A stretch of DNA of 64,000 nt. It comes from Pollenia angustigena. Taxonomy: Eukaryota; Arthropoda; Insecta; Diptera; Polleniidae. Positions 30,860-43,021 of the stretch are shown here, piece after piece. Within the stretch, counting starts at the first letter, position 1. Each line of letters opens with the position of its first letter. The notes beneath the pieces are model-generated. The model was not told where the DNA came from and searched no databases. It saw only the letters and a list, made by a program, of their open reading frames with translations. Location: NCBI GenBank assembly GCA_930367215.1, contig OV884057.1:111315284-111379283 (forward strand), written 5' to 3'. Position numbers and translations under genes: made by a program.

Positions 30860-31612
30860 AGTTAATTTATTTATGCGCTTACCAACGTGCATTTGTATGT
30901 AATATTTAAGTTTTTCTTGTACAATTATATTTTCCATTTTTTAAACTGAATATTGCAGCTATTTTGTTTTTTATTGTTAAAATGTGTTCAACGCAACTAT
31001 ATTCTATATTTTTGTAGCATGTGTTACAGAAGTTATACTGTAGTGTATTTGTCCTCATTGCTCATTCAGGAAGTGAAACGTAAAGATTACTAAAACTGTA
31101 TTGTAGTTGTTGCTGCAAATGATCTTTACAAAAATGTTTTTAATCCGAATATATTTGCTTCTTTTATGGTGTCGTGACTGCAGTGAGTGATTGGTTGGTT
31201 TTGTTGTTTAGTACTTTGGAGGGTTAGCTGTTTGTTGCTACTATTTCAGGCAACACCTTGCGTGTTGATAATAGTTGCACATCCTTGGTTGCATTTTGGC
31301 GCAACGGTTCCGCTTGACACGTCCGCATTCAGAGGTCATGTTGCACATTTAATTATTGTTTTAATTAGGCATCTATCGCTGTAGAGCATTGTGCAGACAT
31401 CCATACAAATTCTTTGCACACATGATCGTATTGTGCTGAATGAACGTACTTACATACTACCTTGTGCGATCATATTTAAACAAGTGCACTATTAATTTAT
31501 TGTGCATAATGGAGCATATGAAATCTTTTAAAACTAATCTATTCACAAATTGCAACAAAAATGTGGTTTATATTGTGCAAATAAAAGATGCAGACTTATG
31601 TACATATATGGT
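30860..31612. other. dUTPase 3' UTR and downstream spacer
   Basis: Beyond the stop there is an A/T-rich 3' UTR. No canonical AATAAA is found within the first 200 bases; the first clear AATAAA is in CAAATAAAAG near 31580, so the poly(A) site is unclear. No other gene is seen. Confidence 0.5.
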
Positions 31613-31615
31613 CCA

Positions 31616-31943
31616 GGGGGGCTACTCTCTATTGCGATGCGAAAGAAAATTGTAGCAAATCTAGCGATTTGTACTCTTCAATACGTTTGCGCATGTGCCT
31701 TTCGCATCTTTTAATTTTTTTTTCTTTTCGTAAATCATCACTTCAATTTATTTAAATTTTCCAATTTCAAATATTTTTAACACACTTTGGGATTTCATTA
31801 CTGTAAATCCGCGCCATCTTTAATTTTTATTGCCACTATCGCTTCATTTTCAGAAAATGTTGCGAAAGTGATAGAGAGTACCAAGTTGGCATTAAGCTTT
31901 CGCATCGAAATTGTTTTCGCATCGCAATAGAGAGTAGACCCCC
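31616..31943. mobile_element. MITE with GGGGG-TCTACTCTCTATTGC ends, copy 1
   Basis: Left GGCTACTCTCTATTGCGATG, right the inverse of GTCTACTCTCTATTGCGATG, both preceded by a G run. An inverse copy lies at 33274-33586. Contains GATGGCGCGGATTTACAG in inverse. No target duplication recognised. Confidence 0.75.
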
Positions 31944-32514
31944 AGTAATTATTGAGGCTCCCGATCAATAAAACTATCCATAGCTGATCTGTTTTAAAAA
32001 ATGGTTTATTATTCACTGTGGTCGTATTTTAGTGAAACATTTGTTGGTTTTGCATACAAAAAGAATTAGTATTATTCGCTTATACTCCACTGCTTTAATC
32101 GCATGCTGTCTGTGTACTATAAGGCACAGATTTAATTCTACTGCGGTATTGTGTACTTTTTCTCCAAATTTTTCACAAATGAACTTATACAGGGGTGTGC
32201 TGGAAATCAAAAACGTAATTTTTTAATAAGATTTCTGTAATAAAAGAATTTTATGACAAACATTTCTCTAATAAAGAGAGTTTTATAACAAAAGTTATAA
32301 AAATTACATACATAGGTATATTTAAAGTGTTTTAAAAACAAGTTCCGAATTCTTGCGTTTTACGTTTTCGATTTCCTCATAATTAATTCACTTTTGTGAA
32401 CAAACGCTTGTATTTTAATACTGCATATCGCATTTGATTGTAGAATATTTTTGTCATCGCATACTTCAGAGTTCATCGAATCTAAAATTGGTAAATCTTA
32501 TTGCTTATTGTGGT

Positions 32515-32720
32515 TTTTGTTAAAGCTTCGATATTGTTACAAGTAAATCTTGGGTTTATAATTCTTATTCGCTTAACAGTTTTATTTGTATAATATCTTT
32601 GGATGAAGTTTCCTGATAATCTGGCCTAATCCACCAGTGAAATGCGCATAGGAATAGCGTAACCCATCAACAATAAATTTTAGTTATCAATTGTATGAAT
32701 TGGGAATTTAGCACATTTAA
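32515..32720 (+). repeat. Dispersed repeat, copy 2
   Basis: Homologous to 25355-25575, same orientation; it provides an empty-site comparison for the LTR retrotransposon's left flank. Confidence 0.75.
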
Positions 32721-32735
32721 ACAACCCTTGTTAAA

Positions 32736-32964
32736 TAAAACGAATAATTTAACATATTTGTGAATCATGAAAGAACAACTTATTGAAGAGCTTAAAAAAC
32801 ATAAAATTTTTATTTAAAAAGAATAAATTCAACAAAATAAAAATATCTTGATATACTTTCGAATCCGTTTTCAATGTACAGGAATGGCTTTTGTAACGCG
32901 CGTGTGTAACTTGAAATTTTTAAGCGCTATAGTTTTTAACGCGTTTTGTACTTCTACCTTTAAT
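32736..32964. mobile_element. Right half of a TTA-target MITE
   Basis: It matches the two ends of the element at 43022-45348 without the 1.8-kb insertion (CTTATTGAAGAG, AAAACAT, AAGAATAAATTCAA, GATATACTTTCGAA, GTACTTCTACCT then TTA). The left end is missing. Confidence 0.75.
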
Positions 32965-32966
32965 GA

Positions 32967-33270
32967 AATGTTTTAGGACCAAGCTTTATTAATTACACTG
33001 GACGTCAAAAAAATGGTTTAAATAAAAATAACAAAGACTGCAGCGCTAAATTCAAATCAGTTTTCAGTTTTTTCTATCATGTTTAGTTTTTTTAAGGGCT
33101 TGACTAATTTTTCGACCGAAATAAGGCATTTATGCTACATACATTTTATCATAACTTGAGAACGATTTTGATCTTTTACAAATGATTATTTTCAAAATTA
33201 TTTCTTAATTAGTGGCGACCATTTTTTCATGCAAATTAGTATGTACACATTTTTATCATTTATTAGAAGT
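32967..33270. other. Non-coding spacer
   Basis: Nothing recognised. Confidence 0.5.
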
Positions 33271-33273
33271 CCA

Positions 33274-33586
33274 GGGGGTCTTCTCTCTATTGCGATGCGA
33301 AAACAATTTCGATGCGAAAGCTAAATGCCAACTTGGTACTCTCTTATCACTTTCGCGAAATATTCTGAAAATGATGCGACAATGGCAATAAAAATTAAAG
33401 ATGGCGCGGATTTACAGTAATGAAATGCCAAAGTGTGTAAAAATATTTGAAATTAGAAAATTTAAATAAAATAAAGTGATGATTAACGAAAAGAAAAAAA
33501 ATTAAAAGATGCGAAAGACACATGCGCAAATGTATTGAAGAGTACCAATCGCTTGATGTGCTACCATTATCTTTCGTATCGCAGTG
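33274..33586. mobile_element. MITE with GGGGG-TCTTCTCTCTATTGC end, copy 2
   Basis: Inverse copy of 31616-31943, similar along its full length; the far end (CGTATCGCAGTG) has diverged. Confidence 0.75.
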
Positions 33587-33659
33587 TTTATAAAATGTCA
33601 ACATTTTTAAAAAGCCTTTTTGATATTTCAGGAAAATAAAAGTAATATAATTTCAAATT

Positions 33660-33860
33660 AGGGAATGGTAAATCGATTTCGATTCCAATCGAAAAAATGC
33701 TGGTGTATCCCCTTAAGGAATAAGTTTGCAAATTAATCTTAAACGATTTTGAAATCAATTTTAAAATCGATTTTGAGGTTCGATTAATCGATTTCAAAAA
33801 CCAAAATAAAAAAGTCGATCGAAAAATCGAAAATCTATTTTAGAATCCATTTACCATTCC
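33660..33860. mobile_element. Small TIR element (GGAATGGTAAATCGATTT)
   Basis: GGAATGGTAAATC at the left and its inverse at the right. ATCGATTT-type motifs repeat through the interior in both orientations. No target duplication is clear. Confidence 0.55.
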
Positions 33861-33867
33861 TAATATT

Positions 33868-34373
33868 AAATAAAAACGGAAAGAATTGTTTACTAAATAA
33901 CCAGAAAAAATGGCTTGAATCAAGAAAATTTTCCACTATTCTCCAAGCCAAAAATTTCTTATTGTAAATATACTTACATATGGGCATTTCCGTCAAAAGG
34001 TCCACCGTGACCGAAAATTTAATTTAAAAAAATTTACCAATAAATTTGTTCACTTAGATGAACAATCAGACTGCAAAGTTGTGCAAACGTTAAAAATTTT
34101 CTTACATGGTTTGTAATCTAAGGAAGAGTTTAAAGAGAAATATTTTATTCGGATTTACGGTAAATTTTTATTTTGTTTTAATTATTATTCAGTTAAATTA
34201 TAATAATTTATAATTAAATTTTAAATAAAAACGGAAAGAATTGTTTACTAAATAACCAGAAAAAATGGCTTGAATCAAGAACATTTTCCACCATTCTCCA
34301 AGCCAAAAATTTCTTATTGTAAATATACATATGGGCATTTCCGTCAAAAGGTCCACCGTGACCGAAAATTTAA
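33868..34373. repeat. Direct repeat of 155 bp, 355 bp apart
   Basis: 33868-34022 and 34223-34373 are nearly identical (AAATAAAAACGGAAAGAATT ... CCGTCAAAAGGTCCACCGTG). The 200 bp between are A/T-rich. Confidence 0.85.
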
Positions 34374-36195
34374 AAGTTATTAAAAGCTGATTATTTAACG
34401 ATATTGTTATAGAGAAATATTTAGATTTTACTAATTTTATTAATTTTACGGTTTATTATAAAGGAAATAAACCAAAACGTTATTGAAAGGCAGTAACGTA
34501 ACAATATTAATGATAAAATTGTGCAAATTTATAAAGTATTTAAGAAAAAAAAAAAAAACGTTAAGCAGAGTTAAAGAGCCCAAGTATGAGCATAGTATAA
34601 GCCTTGAATTTGTTTTGAGACTCGTATACAAATTTACCGTTTGTTATTTGGAAAGACTATTTCAATAGTGGTATTCCATCTAATTTAAATTAGTTTTTGA
34701 AAAAAGTTTATAGCTATAAGGATTCGTCCGGTACGTATCATTTTAAAGAACTCCTTATGTGCATGTTATTCCAGCTATTAATGTCTGTGTTGAAAGAGTT
34801 ATTTTTAATAATTGCTCCACTAAAACTCGCTTTCAAAATAGAGTGCAATATAAACTTCTTGAAACGTTATTACGAGTTATAAATTATATGAATGTAAATA
34901 GAACATTAATACCTTCACATGATATGTTGAATTAACTGAACCGAATACAATGTTTTAAAAAACAAAAAAAAAAAAAACAAAAAAAAAACAGTAAGAATTG
35001 CCTTGCCGGTGAAGTGTATAGCGTTTTAGATATACATATATCCAATATTTATTTAATACTAACCACAAAAAACGTTTGCTGCTTTAATTAGACTATTGTA
35101 CCTTTTTTCTGTTTACCAATCATTTTACTTTAATTAAACAAAATATATATCAAGGCGACTTTTCCCCATTTTGGCAAATTTTAGCATCTAGGAAGACATT
35201 TATTTTTTAGGATTTATAAAAAAGGCTTTGGCGATTTTGGACAATCAATTTGGCAAAAAAGATCAAAATAAATCCGACCACCCTGGCTGCTATTCACAAT
35301 TTTTCTACAATGTACATGAGCGTTGCCAGTTGTTCTTAATATAAAACCCGCCAAATGCAAATTTTTTATTTGAGCAGAAAATTTTATACATATTTATTTC
35401 ATTTGTTTTTTAAATTAGACCTTTAAATAATTAACAAAATTCAATAGTCGACAGCTTTATTTATTAAAGCTTAGTCAAGTTTTAGAGCACGAAATTATTA
35501 TGGAAACCCCATTTTTAATGTAGATATTACTTAATCATTCGTTTATGAATAATGCCCGTAATTTCTAAAAAAGAAAGCTGGTCGTGTTCATACCTAACAG
35601 TTATCTTTACCCATTTCAACATTTATTTAGCGTAGATGTTTTATGCTTCAGTTTTCATTTAAAATATGACAGCTTTTACGCCATTGACTTCTATGCATTG
35701 CTAGATTTTTTTGTAGAAATAACGGGCATAAGACTGTTATTATAAAAAAAAAATTTGTAGAAACTGGGAATTATTTCTGGCCGTAGCGGGCCAGAAAATG
35801 CATTACATTCTGCTGGTGTCTAATAATTGTAAATTTTTCTATACATAAAGTTTACCTCATTGCTTTGCAAAGGAAGGCTAAGGTAAAATGTAAAAAGAAA
35901 ATACAATATAATAGTCTGGTAGTGTATAAAGTCATTTCTGAAAAATTGAAGGAATAAAACTATTACAAAAAAAGCTTTATAAAATACATAACTGAAACTT
36001 AACTCATAGAATAAATTCGAAAAATTAAAAAATGTTGAATAAAAAAAAATTAGTTTATAAGAAACTACTTATGAATTTTAAAAGCTTTTATTTAACATGC
36101 AATGTATGTTTGTGGGTAAAATCTTGCAACTTAAATTAAAAGCAGATACCTCGAACCGATTTAGCTGACATTTTGTAACATATGTTCAGTACAAT
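34374..36195. other. Non-coding region
   Basis: No gene is supported. 35940-36045 is a single-armed relative of the hairpin at 11093-11240. A stretch at 35317-35370 (TTCTTAATATAAAACCCGCC) faintly resembles the dUTPase promoter but leads to no coding frame. Confidence 0.5.
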
Positions 36196-36420
36196 ATGAG
36201 TATCAAATGGGAGGGCTGATTTATCCCATGGAACACAGGCTTTTGCTCGCTATAAACTGTATACATTCCGAAAGTAAATCGTTTACCGGACAAAATAAGC
36301 GATGCGTTCAAAAAATCGTTCGGTTAGTTCCCGAGATATTTGGGTGCACAAAATAATCGATGCGATTTTTTGCACGCATCGCTCATTTTGTCCGGAAAAC
36401 GATTTACTTTCAGAATACAT
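36196..36420. repeat. Palindrome flanking the hAT-like element, left
   Basis: GTAAATCGTTTACCGGACAA at 36273 is matched by an inverse at 36385-36412. The part CCATGGAACACAGGCTTTTG recurs inverted at 42570-42590, and TCGTTCGGTTAGTTCCCGAG recurs inverted near 42640. So related sequence in opposite orientation sits on both sides of the 36421-42544 element. Confidence 0.7.
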
Positions 36421-37350
36421 TAGGGTATTCATTTAATCGGCCTTTTGCTTTAATCGGTTAATCGCTCGATTAATTAACCAAGGTTTTGGTTTAATCGATT
36501 AATAATCGGTTAATTTTGTTCTTGATCGGTTAACCGATTAATAATGTTTTTTTTTATAAATTAAGTAATTTCCATATATAAAAACGCATTAATTGTTTAT
36601 TATTTGGAGTTTATTAATAAAAAAAACAATAACAATTCTTGAACTAAAACGAGCAAACAAAAAAAAAAAAACAATTTATAAATATTTAATATGCATTTTT
36701 CAATTAATACACAAGGTGTGCTATCAAGTCATATCGCCATAATGGCTGTAGGAAAAATCGCCCAAAGAAAAATGGCCCGGCAATAAAATCTATTTATCGG
36801 TTGCAAAACCAAAATAATAAAAATAAAACAAACTCTAAAGATGCTGTTATTATTGTAAAAATGTGGTCGCCATACGACAAAAACATTTTTCTTAAATCAC
36901 TAGCTAATTTCAGAAAGGCCAATTAAGACTTTTATTTTTGCTTGAAACATATCGGGCTAAATTCAAATAACAAATTTTACGCAAACGAAAATTTAACAGC
37001 AACTAATTTTCGAATCTTGCGTGCTGCAATCCACTTAAGGAAAAATAAATATATATACAGCGCTTTTACTTTACGTGGATTATTAAAATAAATGCCAATG
37101 ATAATCTTATGCTAATTGATGAGATAAATCGCTTACACGAGTTATTTCCTTATTCCGAAAACTTCCAGTCTGACTCTTATGATCCCCAAACTGCTACTGT
37201 TTAAACATGAATTTTTCCTTTTCTACTATCATTATTTAACTTTCCTTTATTTATTTATTTTTAACAATGTTAATTCTTTAAGTTTTATACTTTTTCTTTT
37301 TTTGAATTCTTGCCATTTTTGGTGCATTATTTTTGCTTTAATTATTTTAT

Positions 37351-38202
37351 ATGATTTTGAGAAATAATAATGGAGCTATTTCTAGGGACGGTACTGCTAA
37401 TATGATAAGAATCTTAGGCAATCAACGAGTTGGTTTTAAAATATGTCACATTAATGCACAAAGCCTTGTAAATAAAATAGATGAATTTAGATACTTATTC
37501 GAAAATTCTGAACTTGACATCATTTGCGTATCGGAAACGTGGTTTCACAAGGATATCAGTGATTTATCTGTATGTCTGAGCGGTTATAATCTTTGTAGGG
37601 TTGATAGAGAAAAACATGCTGGTGGTGTTGCAGTGTACGTTAGGAAGGGTATAATGTTTAATGTTGTATGTTGTTCCGGCATTGATGGGGTTAATGAGGT
37701 TGCTGATGGTGAGGATGGAAATGGGAACATTCAAGCTAACTTGGTTGAATATCTATTCGTAGAAGTGATCAGTGAGGGAGGCAAGTTACTTGTGGGTAGC
37801 GTTTATAGACCAAATAGTAGAATATGTACTCAACGTTTTTTGAGAAGTCTTGAAACACTTACCGCTTCCTATGATAACATTATAATAGCAGGTGACTTTA
37901 ATTCTCACCTTTTAAATGAATGTACTCGTTCCAATGATATGATATCTCTTGGGCTTTTTACACCAAATATTTGCACGCCTACGCATTTTACTTCAACAAA
38001 TAACTCGTTACTTGATCTGTTTTTTGTCAGTAATCTGTCGGATGTTTTGCTTTATGACCAACTTTCTGCATCTTGTTTTTCCAGGCACGATCTTATATTC
38101 ATGGCATATGATTTTAGACTACAGGTACCTGAGCAATTGATAACTTACCGTGACTTTAAAAATTTGAACTACAAATCCTTGAGAATGAATTCATCAAGAT
38201 AA
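37351..38202 (+). pseudogene. LINE endonuclease region (ORF2 start)
   Basis: An apurinic-endonuclease-type domain is clear: HINAQSLVNKIDEF, DIICVSETWF, AGGVAVYVRKG, VYRPNS, IIIAGDFNSHL, PTHFTSTNNSLLDLFFVS, then a degenerate SRHDLIF where the usual SDH motif stands. It nicks target DNA for target-primed reverse transcription. The motif style is closest to Jockey/BS-type fly LINEs. The frame breaks at 38190, where a 161-bp tandem duplication begins. Confidence 0.85.
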
Positions 38203-38511
38203 ATTGGAATAGTTTACATAATATGGCTTCAGTTGATGATCAACTTTCCTTTTTTGAGTAAAACCTTAAAAGTCTTTTTAATCTATCTGTTCCACTAAGA
38301 ACCAAAACTATTAGTAAACGGAGAAAACCATGGTTTTCTTCGGATATTAATTCATCAAGATAAATTGGAATAGTTTACATAATATGGCTTCAGTTGATGA
38401 TCAACTTTCCTTTTTTGAGTTAAATCTTAAAAGTCTTTTTAATCTATCTGTTCCACTAAGAACCAAAACTATTAGTAAACGGAGAAAACCATGGTTTTCT
38501 TCGGATATTAA
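38190..38511 (+). repeat. 161-bp tandem duplication inside the LINE
   Basis: TTCATCAAGATAAATTGGAA starts at 38190 and again at 38351, and the two units are almost identical. Because 161 is not a multiple of 3, the duplication disrupts ORF2. Confidence 0.9.
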
Positions 38512-40274
38512 ACGAGCTATACATTATAGGGATCTGTCTTTTTCACGATGGAAACGTTTCAAAACTGATGAACTTTATGAAGAATATCGTATTGCCAGAA
38601 GAGTAACGAACAGGATATTTAAAAAAGCTAAATCCGATTTTTTTTCTGCCAAATTCACTTCCGCCTTAGGTTCTAAAAGAACATGACAAACTATTCGCGA
38701 AATTGGTATTGGTAAAGTTACTGCACAGGAGGCAGACTGTAACTACTACAATGACTATAATGTTGTTCATGAAAGTGACGAATTTGTATTTAAAACTGTG
38801 GATCAATGTGATGTACTTAATAGTTGTTTGTCTATTAAGTCCAACGCTGTTGGCGATGATGGTATTCATCCAAGATTCATAAAAATCCTTCTTCCCAGTT
38901 TACTTCCTTTTATTACATTAATTTTCAACAACATTCTTACTTATATCCTACAAAATGGAAAAATGCTAGGATAATTCCGATACCTAAAACGAAATCTGAA
39001 TACCGCCCAATCGCGATTCTACCATACCTTTCTAAAGTTTTTGAAAGGCTTATTCATACACAAATAAGTAAATTTTTGGACAATAATAATTTGTTAACTA
39101 AGCGGTAATCCAACTTTCGTAAAGGCCATAGTTGCACAACTGCTTTGGTAGATGTTGCTGAGGAAATTAGAAATGAGATTGAAAGCAATAATATTACTTT
39201 TTTGGTACTTTTGGATCATTCAAAAGCGTTCGATACAGTCGATCATAGCATTTTATGCTTTAAATTAAGAAAAATGTTTAATTTTTCTCGAACAGCTACG
39301 CATTTAATCTCAACGTATCTTGGGGGTAGATCTCAATATGTTGAGTCATCTAATGCTAAATCAAGCTCCCTCCCGGTAAGTCGGGGTGTACCCCAAGGGT
39401 CGATTCTTGGACCTCTTCTGTTCTCAGTCTATTCAAATGATCTCCCGGATACACTTGAGCTATGTAAATCTAGAATGTATGCGGATGATGTCCAACTTCA
39501 TGTTAGTTGTAAAGTAAATTCAATTGATTTATGCGTAAAAAATCTAAATCGTGAACTGCACAGAATTTTTATATGGGCCTCGGCAAATGGTCTTAGTATA
39601 AACCCAAGGAAATCAAAATGCCTAGTAATTAGGAAGCGATTAACAGTCATCAATTTTGTACCTGTCATAACTCTTAATGATCAACAAATTGAAATAGTAG
39701 ACTCCGTGAAGAATCTTGGAGTATATTTCAACAACACTCTCACGTGGTCTGACCATATTAATTATGCTTGTGGTCGGACTTTTTCCATGTTGAGAACACT
39801 CTGGCAAACACAGCACTGCACGCCAATAAATATTAGAATACTTCTTGCTAAAACCTATTTAATACCTACCTTCATATATGGGTGTGAAATTTTTGCTAGT
39901 TGTGACACACACTTAACGTCGTTTTTAATAATATCGCCCGATATGTTTATGGTTTGAAACGATTTGATAGGGTTTCAGCGTTTTCGATAAATTTGTATGG
40001 CATAAGTTTTGATAGTCTTATTAAAACTAGAATATTACTATTCCTACATAAGATTATTTACACTAAACAACCACAGCATTTATATGATCGATTGAATTTT
40101 TCAAGATCCAATAGGGGAAGAAGATTGATACTCTTTAGACATCATAGTTTGATATCCGAATGGCAATTCTTTCTTTTTATACGCTACTCGTCTCTGGAAT
40201 AAACTTCCATATGACTCTCAAGTTATAAGTAATGCACTTCAGTTCAAAAATAACATTATTTGCTTATTCAAATG
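38384..40274 (+). pseudogene. LINE reverse transcriptase region, broken
   Basis: After the linker (RKPWFSSDIKRAI, YRIARRVTNRIFKKAK, 38384-38686) come a stop at 38684, then IGDDGIHP-like and YRPIAILPYLSKVFERLI segments in shifted frames. A TAA is at 39106 just before NFRKGHSCTTAL. The palm is in an open frame 39145-39957: LDHSKAFDTVDH, SRGVPQGSILGPLLFSVY and the catalytic YADDVQ, then NPRKSKCLVI and NLGVYF. A frameshift near 39930 moves the C-terminal part (ARYVYGLKRFDRVSAF...WNKLP) to another frame. At least three disabling changes, so inactive. Confidence 0.88.
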
Positions 40275-40896
40275 AAGAAACTGTATTTTTGTTTTTCCTT
40301 TTTTTACTTGGTTATGTTAAATTAATTATTATATGATTTTATACTTAGTTTAATTTAATTTTTTTTGTTTATGTTTTTATGTTTTTTGTTTCCAATTTGA
40401 AGATATTTTAAATTGATAATAAATATGTAATATTTTTATGTTATTAGTTTTTAAGTTTTTAATAACAAAACCTGCAATTTTACAAAAGCTCAGTTCTGTA
40501 CTGCAATATGAGACTCTAAGTCTCGTGTACGGAACATCAAATAAATAAATAAATACTAAATACTAAAAAAAAAAATGAAAAATCGCCCAAAAACATTCCA
40601 TGTAAAATTGGGCCTGAATTCATATGAAAAGTGACCCAAAATTTTGGGGCTATTTTTCGTTATTATTAAGCGATTTTTCGTTTTTTAAATATTGTATGAA
40701 AAATAGCCCATTTTTACGGGTCATCTTTCATTTTTAAAATTTCTTCCAAATCTTACATACTATTTGGCTAAATCATGTTTAAAATAAATATTGTTGTGTG
40801 CCAAACAAAATAAAAATTTTAATGCTGTGTTCATTGATTCTTCATAACTGTACAGTAGAAATCTAAATTATAAGCGGTAGCCCACAACAGTCATAT

Positions 40897-41141
40897 CGTC
40901 GGCTTAATATCCTGCTAAGTCACTTTCAGCACATTTAACAGGAGAGACGAAAAACTTCTTAATTTTCCTATTTGTAGCTTGATAGAAAATTAAAAATAAA
41001 TTTAGTTTTGACACTCTTCAAGACTTAAATAGAATAAAAACCACATGCTGGTCGACTAGGCGTACCTTTCTCTACCAAACGGCATAAAAATCTCAATTAA
41101 CATAAAAAGTGAGTTTAGCCGGTTTGCATATTAAGCCAACG
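40897..41141. mobile_element. MITE with CGTCGGCTTAATAT ends, copy 1
   Basis: CGTCGGCTTAATAT at the left, inverse of CGTTGGCTTAATATGC at the right, flanked by ATAT. Shared interior with 52681-52928 includes TTTAACAGGAGAGAC and TACCTTTCTCTAC. Confidence 0.7.
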
Positions 41142-42290
41142 ATATATATTTCTTGTAATTATTTAAAGCCATAAGACTTTATGACTATCTTGTATATCCT
41201 CCAAATATGTATGTATTTATAAAAAAATAAACTGACATAATTTCATTAGTTATAGGAGATCTTTTCAAATAATCGTTTAGAAAAGTTTTTTTTTTTGCCA
41301 AAACTTGACTTGGAAAAAATTCTTTCACTTATCGTAGATGAATATCTAATTTCTCAGTCCTTTTCCAGGATTTCTTTCAACATATAAAATACTCCATTAT
41401 GCCATTAGAGTTTTTTTTTTTAAATTTTTAACACTTCTAATTGTTTCGGTTAATTCTGTTAAAAGACTGATATGAGAAGATATAAGAAGAAACAACCCTG
41501 TAGTAAATAAAATAGTCAGTTGCAAAAAAACACTAACTATAAATTAACTTTTTTTTAAATGACTACAAATTGGTTTAAATCTCATGCAGATATCAACCAA
41601 AAAAGGCACACGTAAAACACAAATAAAATCAAAATAAGTAAAACAAGCATGCCATGAAGTCAAATGAAAAAAATATATACAAACATTTTAAAATAATTAA
41701 AAAATGAATCAATACAAATCTGTTTATGTACTAGCAATTATGTGGCGTATTTATTTCAGGACTATTATAAATCATCATTAAGGGCAGTTTAATGCAAAAT
41801 TTTCATAAATAATTATTTCTATAACAAAATATATAAATATAAACATACTTACATATGTATGCATGTTCGTATGTACATATATTTTTTTAACAAAAGTTAT
41901 TTAAAATTTAAATAATTTATTATAAACTGACAATACTTTTAATTAATTACAAATAGGTTGAAAAATAAAAAGTCATGCAAAGATGGCCAATTGACTACTG
42001 CCTATGACATGCCTATGTTAAAATAATGAGTCGTCGACAAGGAAAAAAGTCACTTAATCAACTAGATGTGGTTATAAAAAAACCAGTTTGAAGTTAGTTA
42101 TAAATGTGTTTGACTTCCTACAGGGAAATAACTAAACACATACATAAAACAGAAACAAACGTGTTGGTAACCAAAAATTTAACCCATTTTTTGCTACATT
42201 CCTGTTGATCGCTGATAAAGATAAAAAAAACATTGTAATTTAAGTCACCAGTCGCTGGAAAATAAAGATCACTGAACACCTTTTTTGTTT
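41142..42290. other. Interior of the hAT-like element, non-coding
   Basis: No gene recognised. Short frames on the - strand are not supported by any motif. Confidence 0.5.
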
Positions 42291-42544
42291 TTATGGAAAA
42301 AATATTTTCTAAACACATACATACATTTTGTATATGAGAAGAAACAAATAATTAAAATCACAAAAAAATATGTTATAATACTACAAAATATTGAAAATTT
42401 TATCACATCGGTTAATCGGTTAATCGACTGAAATTAATCGGTTTAATCGTTAATCGAAAAAAGCCATTTTGAAATTAACCGATCAGTTAATCGGGTAGTT
42501 ATTAATCGGTTAACCGATTGACGATTAACCGAATGAATACCCTA

Positions 42545-42705
42545 AAAATACATACAGTTTATACCGTGCAAAAGCCTGTGTTCCATGGGATAAATCAGCA
42601 AGGCTTTTTACTGACCATTTTGGATGCACCCAAATATCTCGGGAACTAACCGAACGATTTTTTGCAGGCATCACTTATTTTGTTCCTAAATGTGCATTTT
42701 TTAAT
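42545..42705. repeat. Palindrome-related flank, right
   Basis: Inverse of parts of 36218-36360 in permuted order (see the left flank entry). Confidence 0.65.
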
Positions 42706-43021
42706 TTGTGTTAACTATTTTTTGTATTATTATTAAAAATATTAGTTATTTTTACTTCCCCTTTTTAAATACCTAAATTCGACACTAACTTTTTTTTTAT
42801 TTTGGAAATCCCCATAAATTCCTAAATTCGGCGCTTACTTTTTGTTCTTATTCTGAAAAACACCATAATTTGGGTATTTTGCTTTCCCGGGTTTTAAATT
42901 CCCAAATTCGACGTTATTTCGTCGACGCTATCTTGGCCCATTTAAGATTTTAATAGCATTGTTTCTTTTCAATCAGTTGTTTGGTAAACGAAAAAACAAC
43001 TGCGAATTTGGTTTGCGTTTA

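Larger units (their letters stand above)
36767..40576 (+). mobile_element. Decayed Jockey-superfamily LINE
   Basis: It contains endonuclease and reverse transcriptase regions and ends in an AAATAAATAAATAAATACT-type A-rich tail at about 40540-40576. A candidate 15-bp target duplication, GAAAAATCGCCCAAA, is at 36752-36766 and 40577-40591. AAATCGCCC-like words recur nearby, so this boundary is tentative. The 5' part before 37350 has no clear ORF1. Confidence 0.8.
36421..42544. mobile_element. hAT-like element interrupted by a LINE
   Basis: The left end is TAGGGTATTCATT and the right end the inverse of TAGGGTATTCATTCGG, with dense ATCGGTTAA-type motifs inside both ends. The flanks GAATACAT and AAATACAT match at 7 of 8 positions if one extra A is allowed. 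Without the LINE (36767-40576) about 2.3 kb remain, with no intact transposase. A related end is at 9386. Confidence 0.7.

Noticed and set aside
35317..35370. A second dUTPase-like promoter
   Set aside because: The resemblance is limited to a TATA-like word and CGCCAAAT; no dUTPase coding sequence follows.
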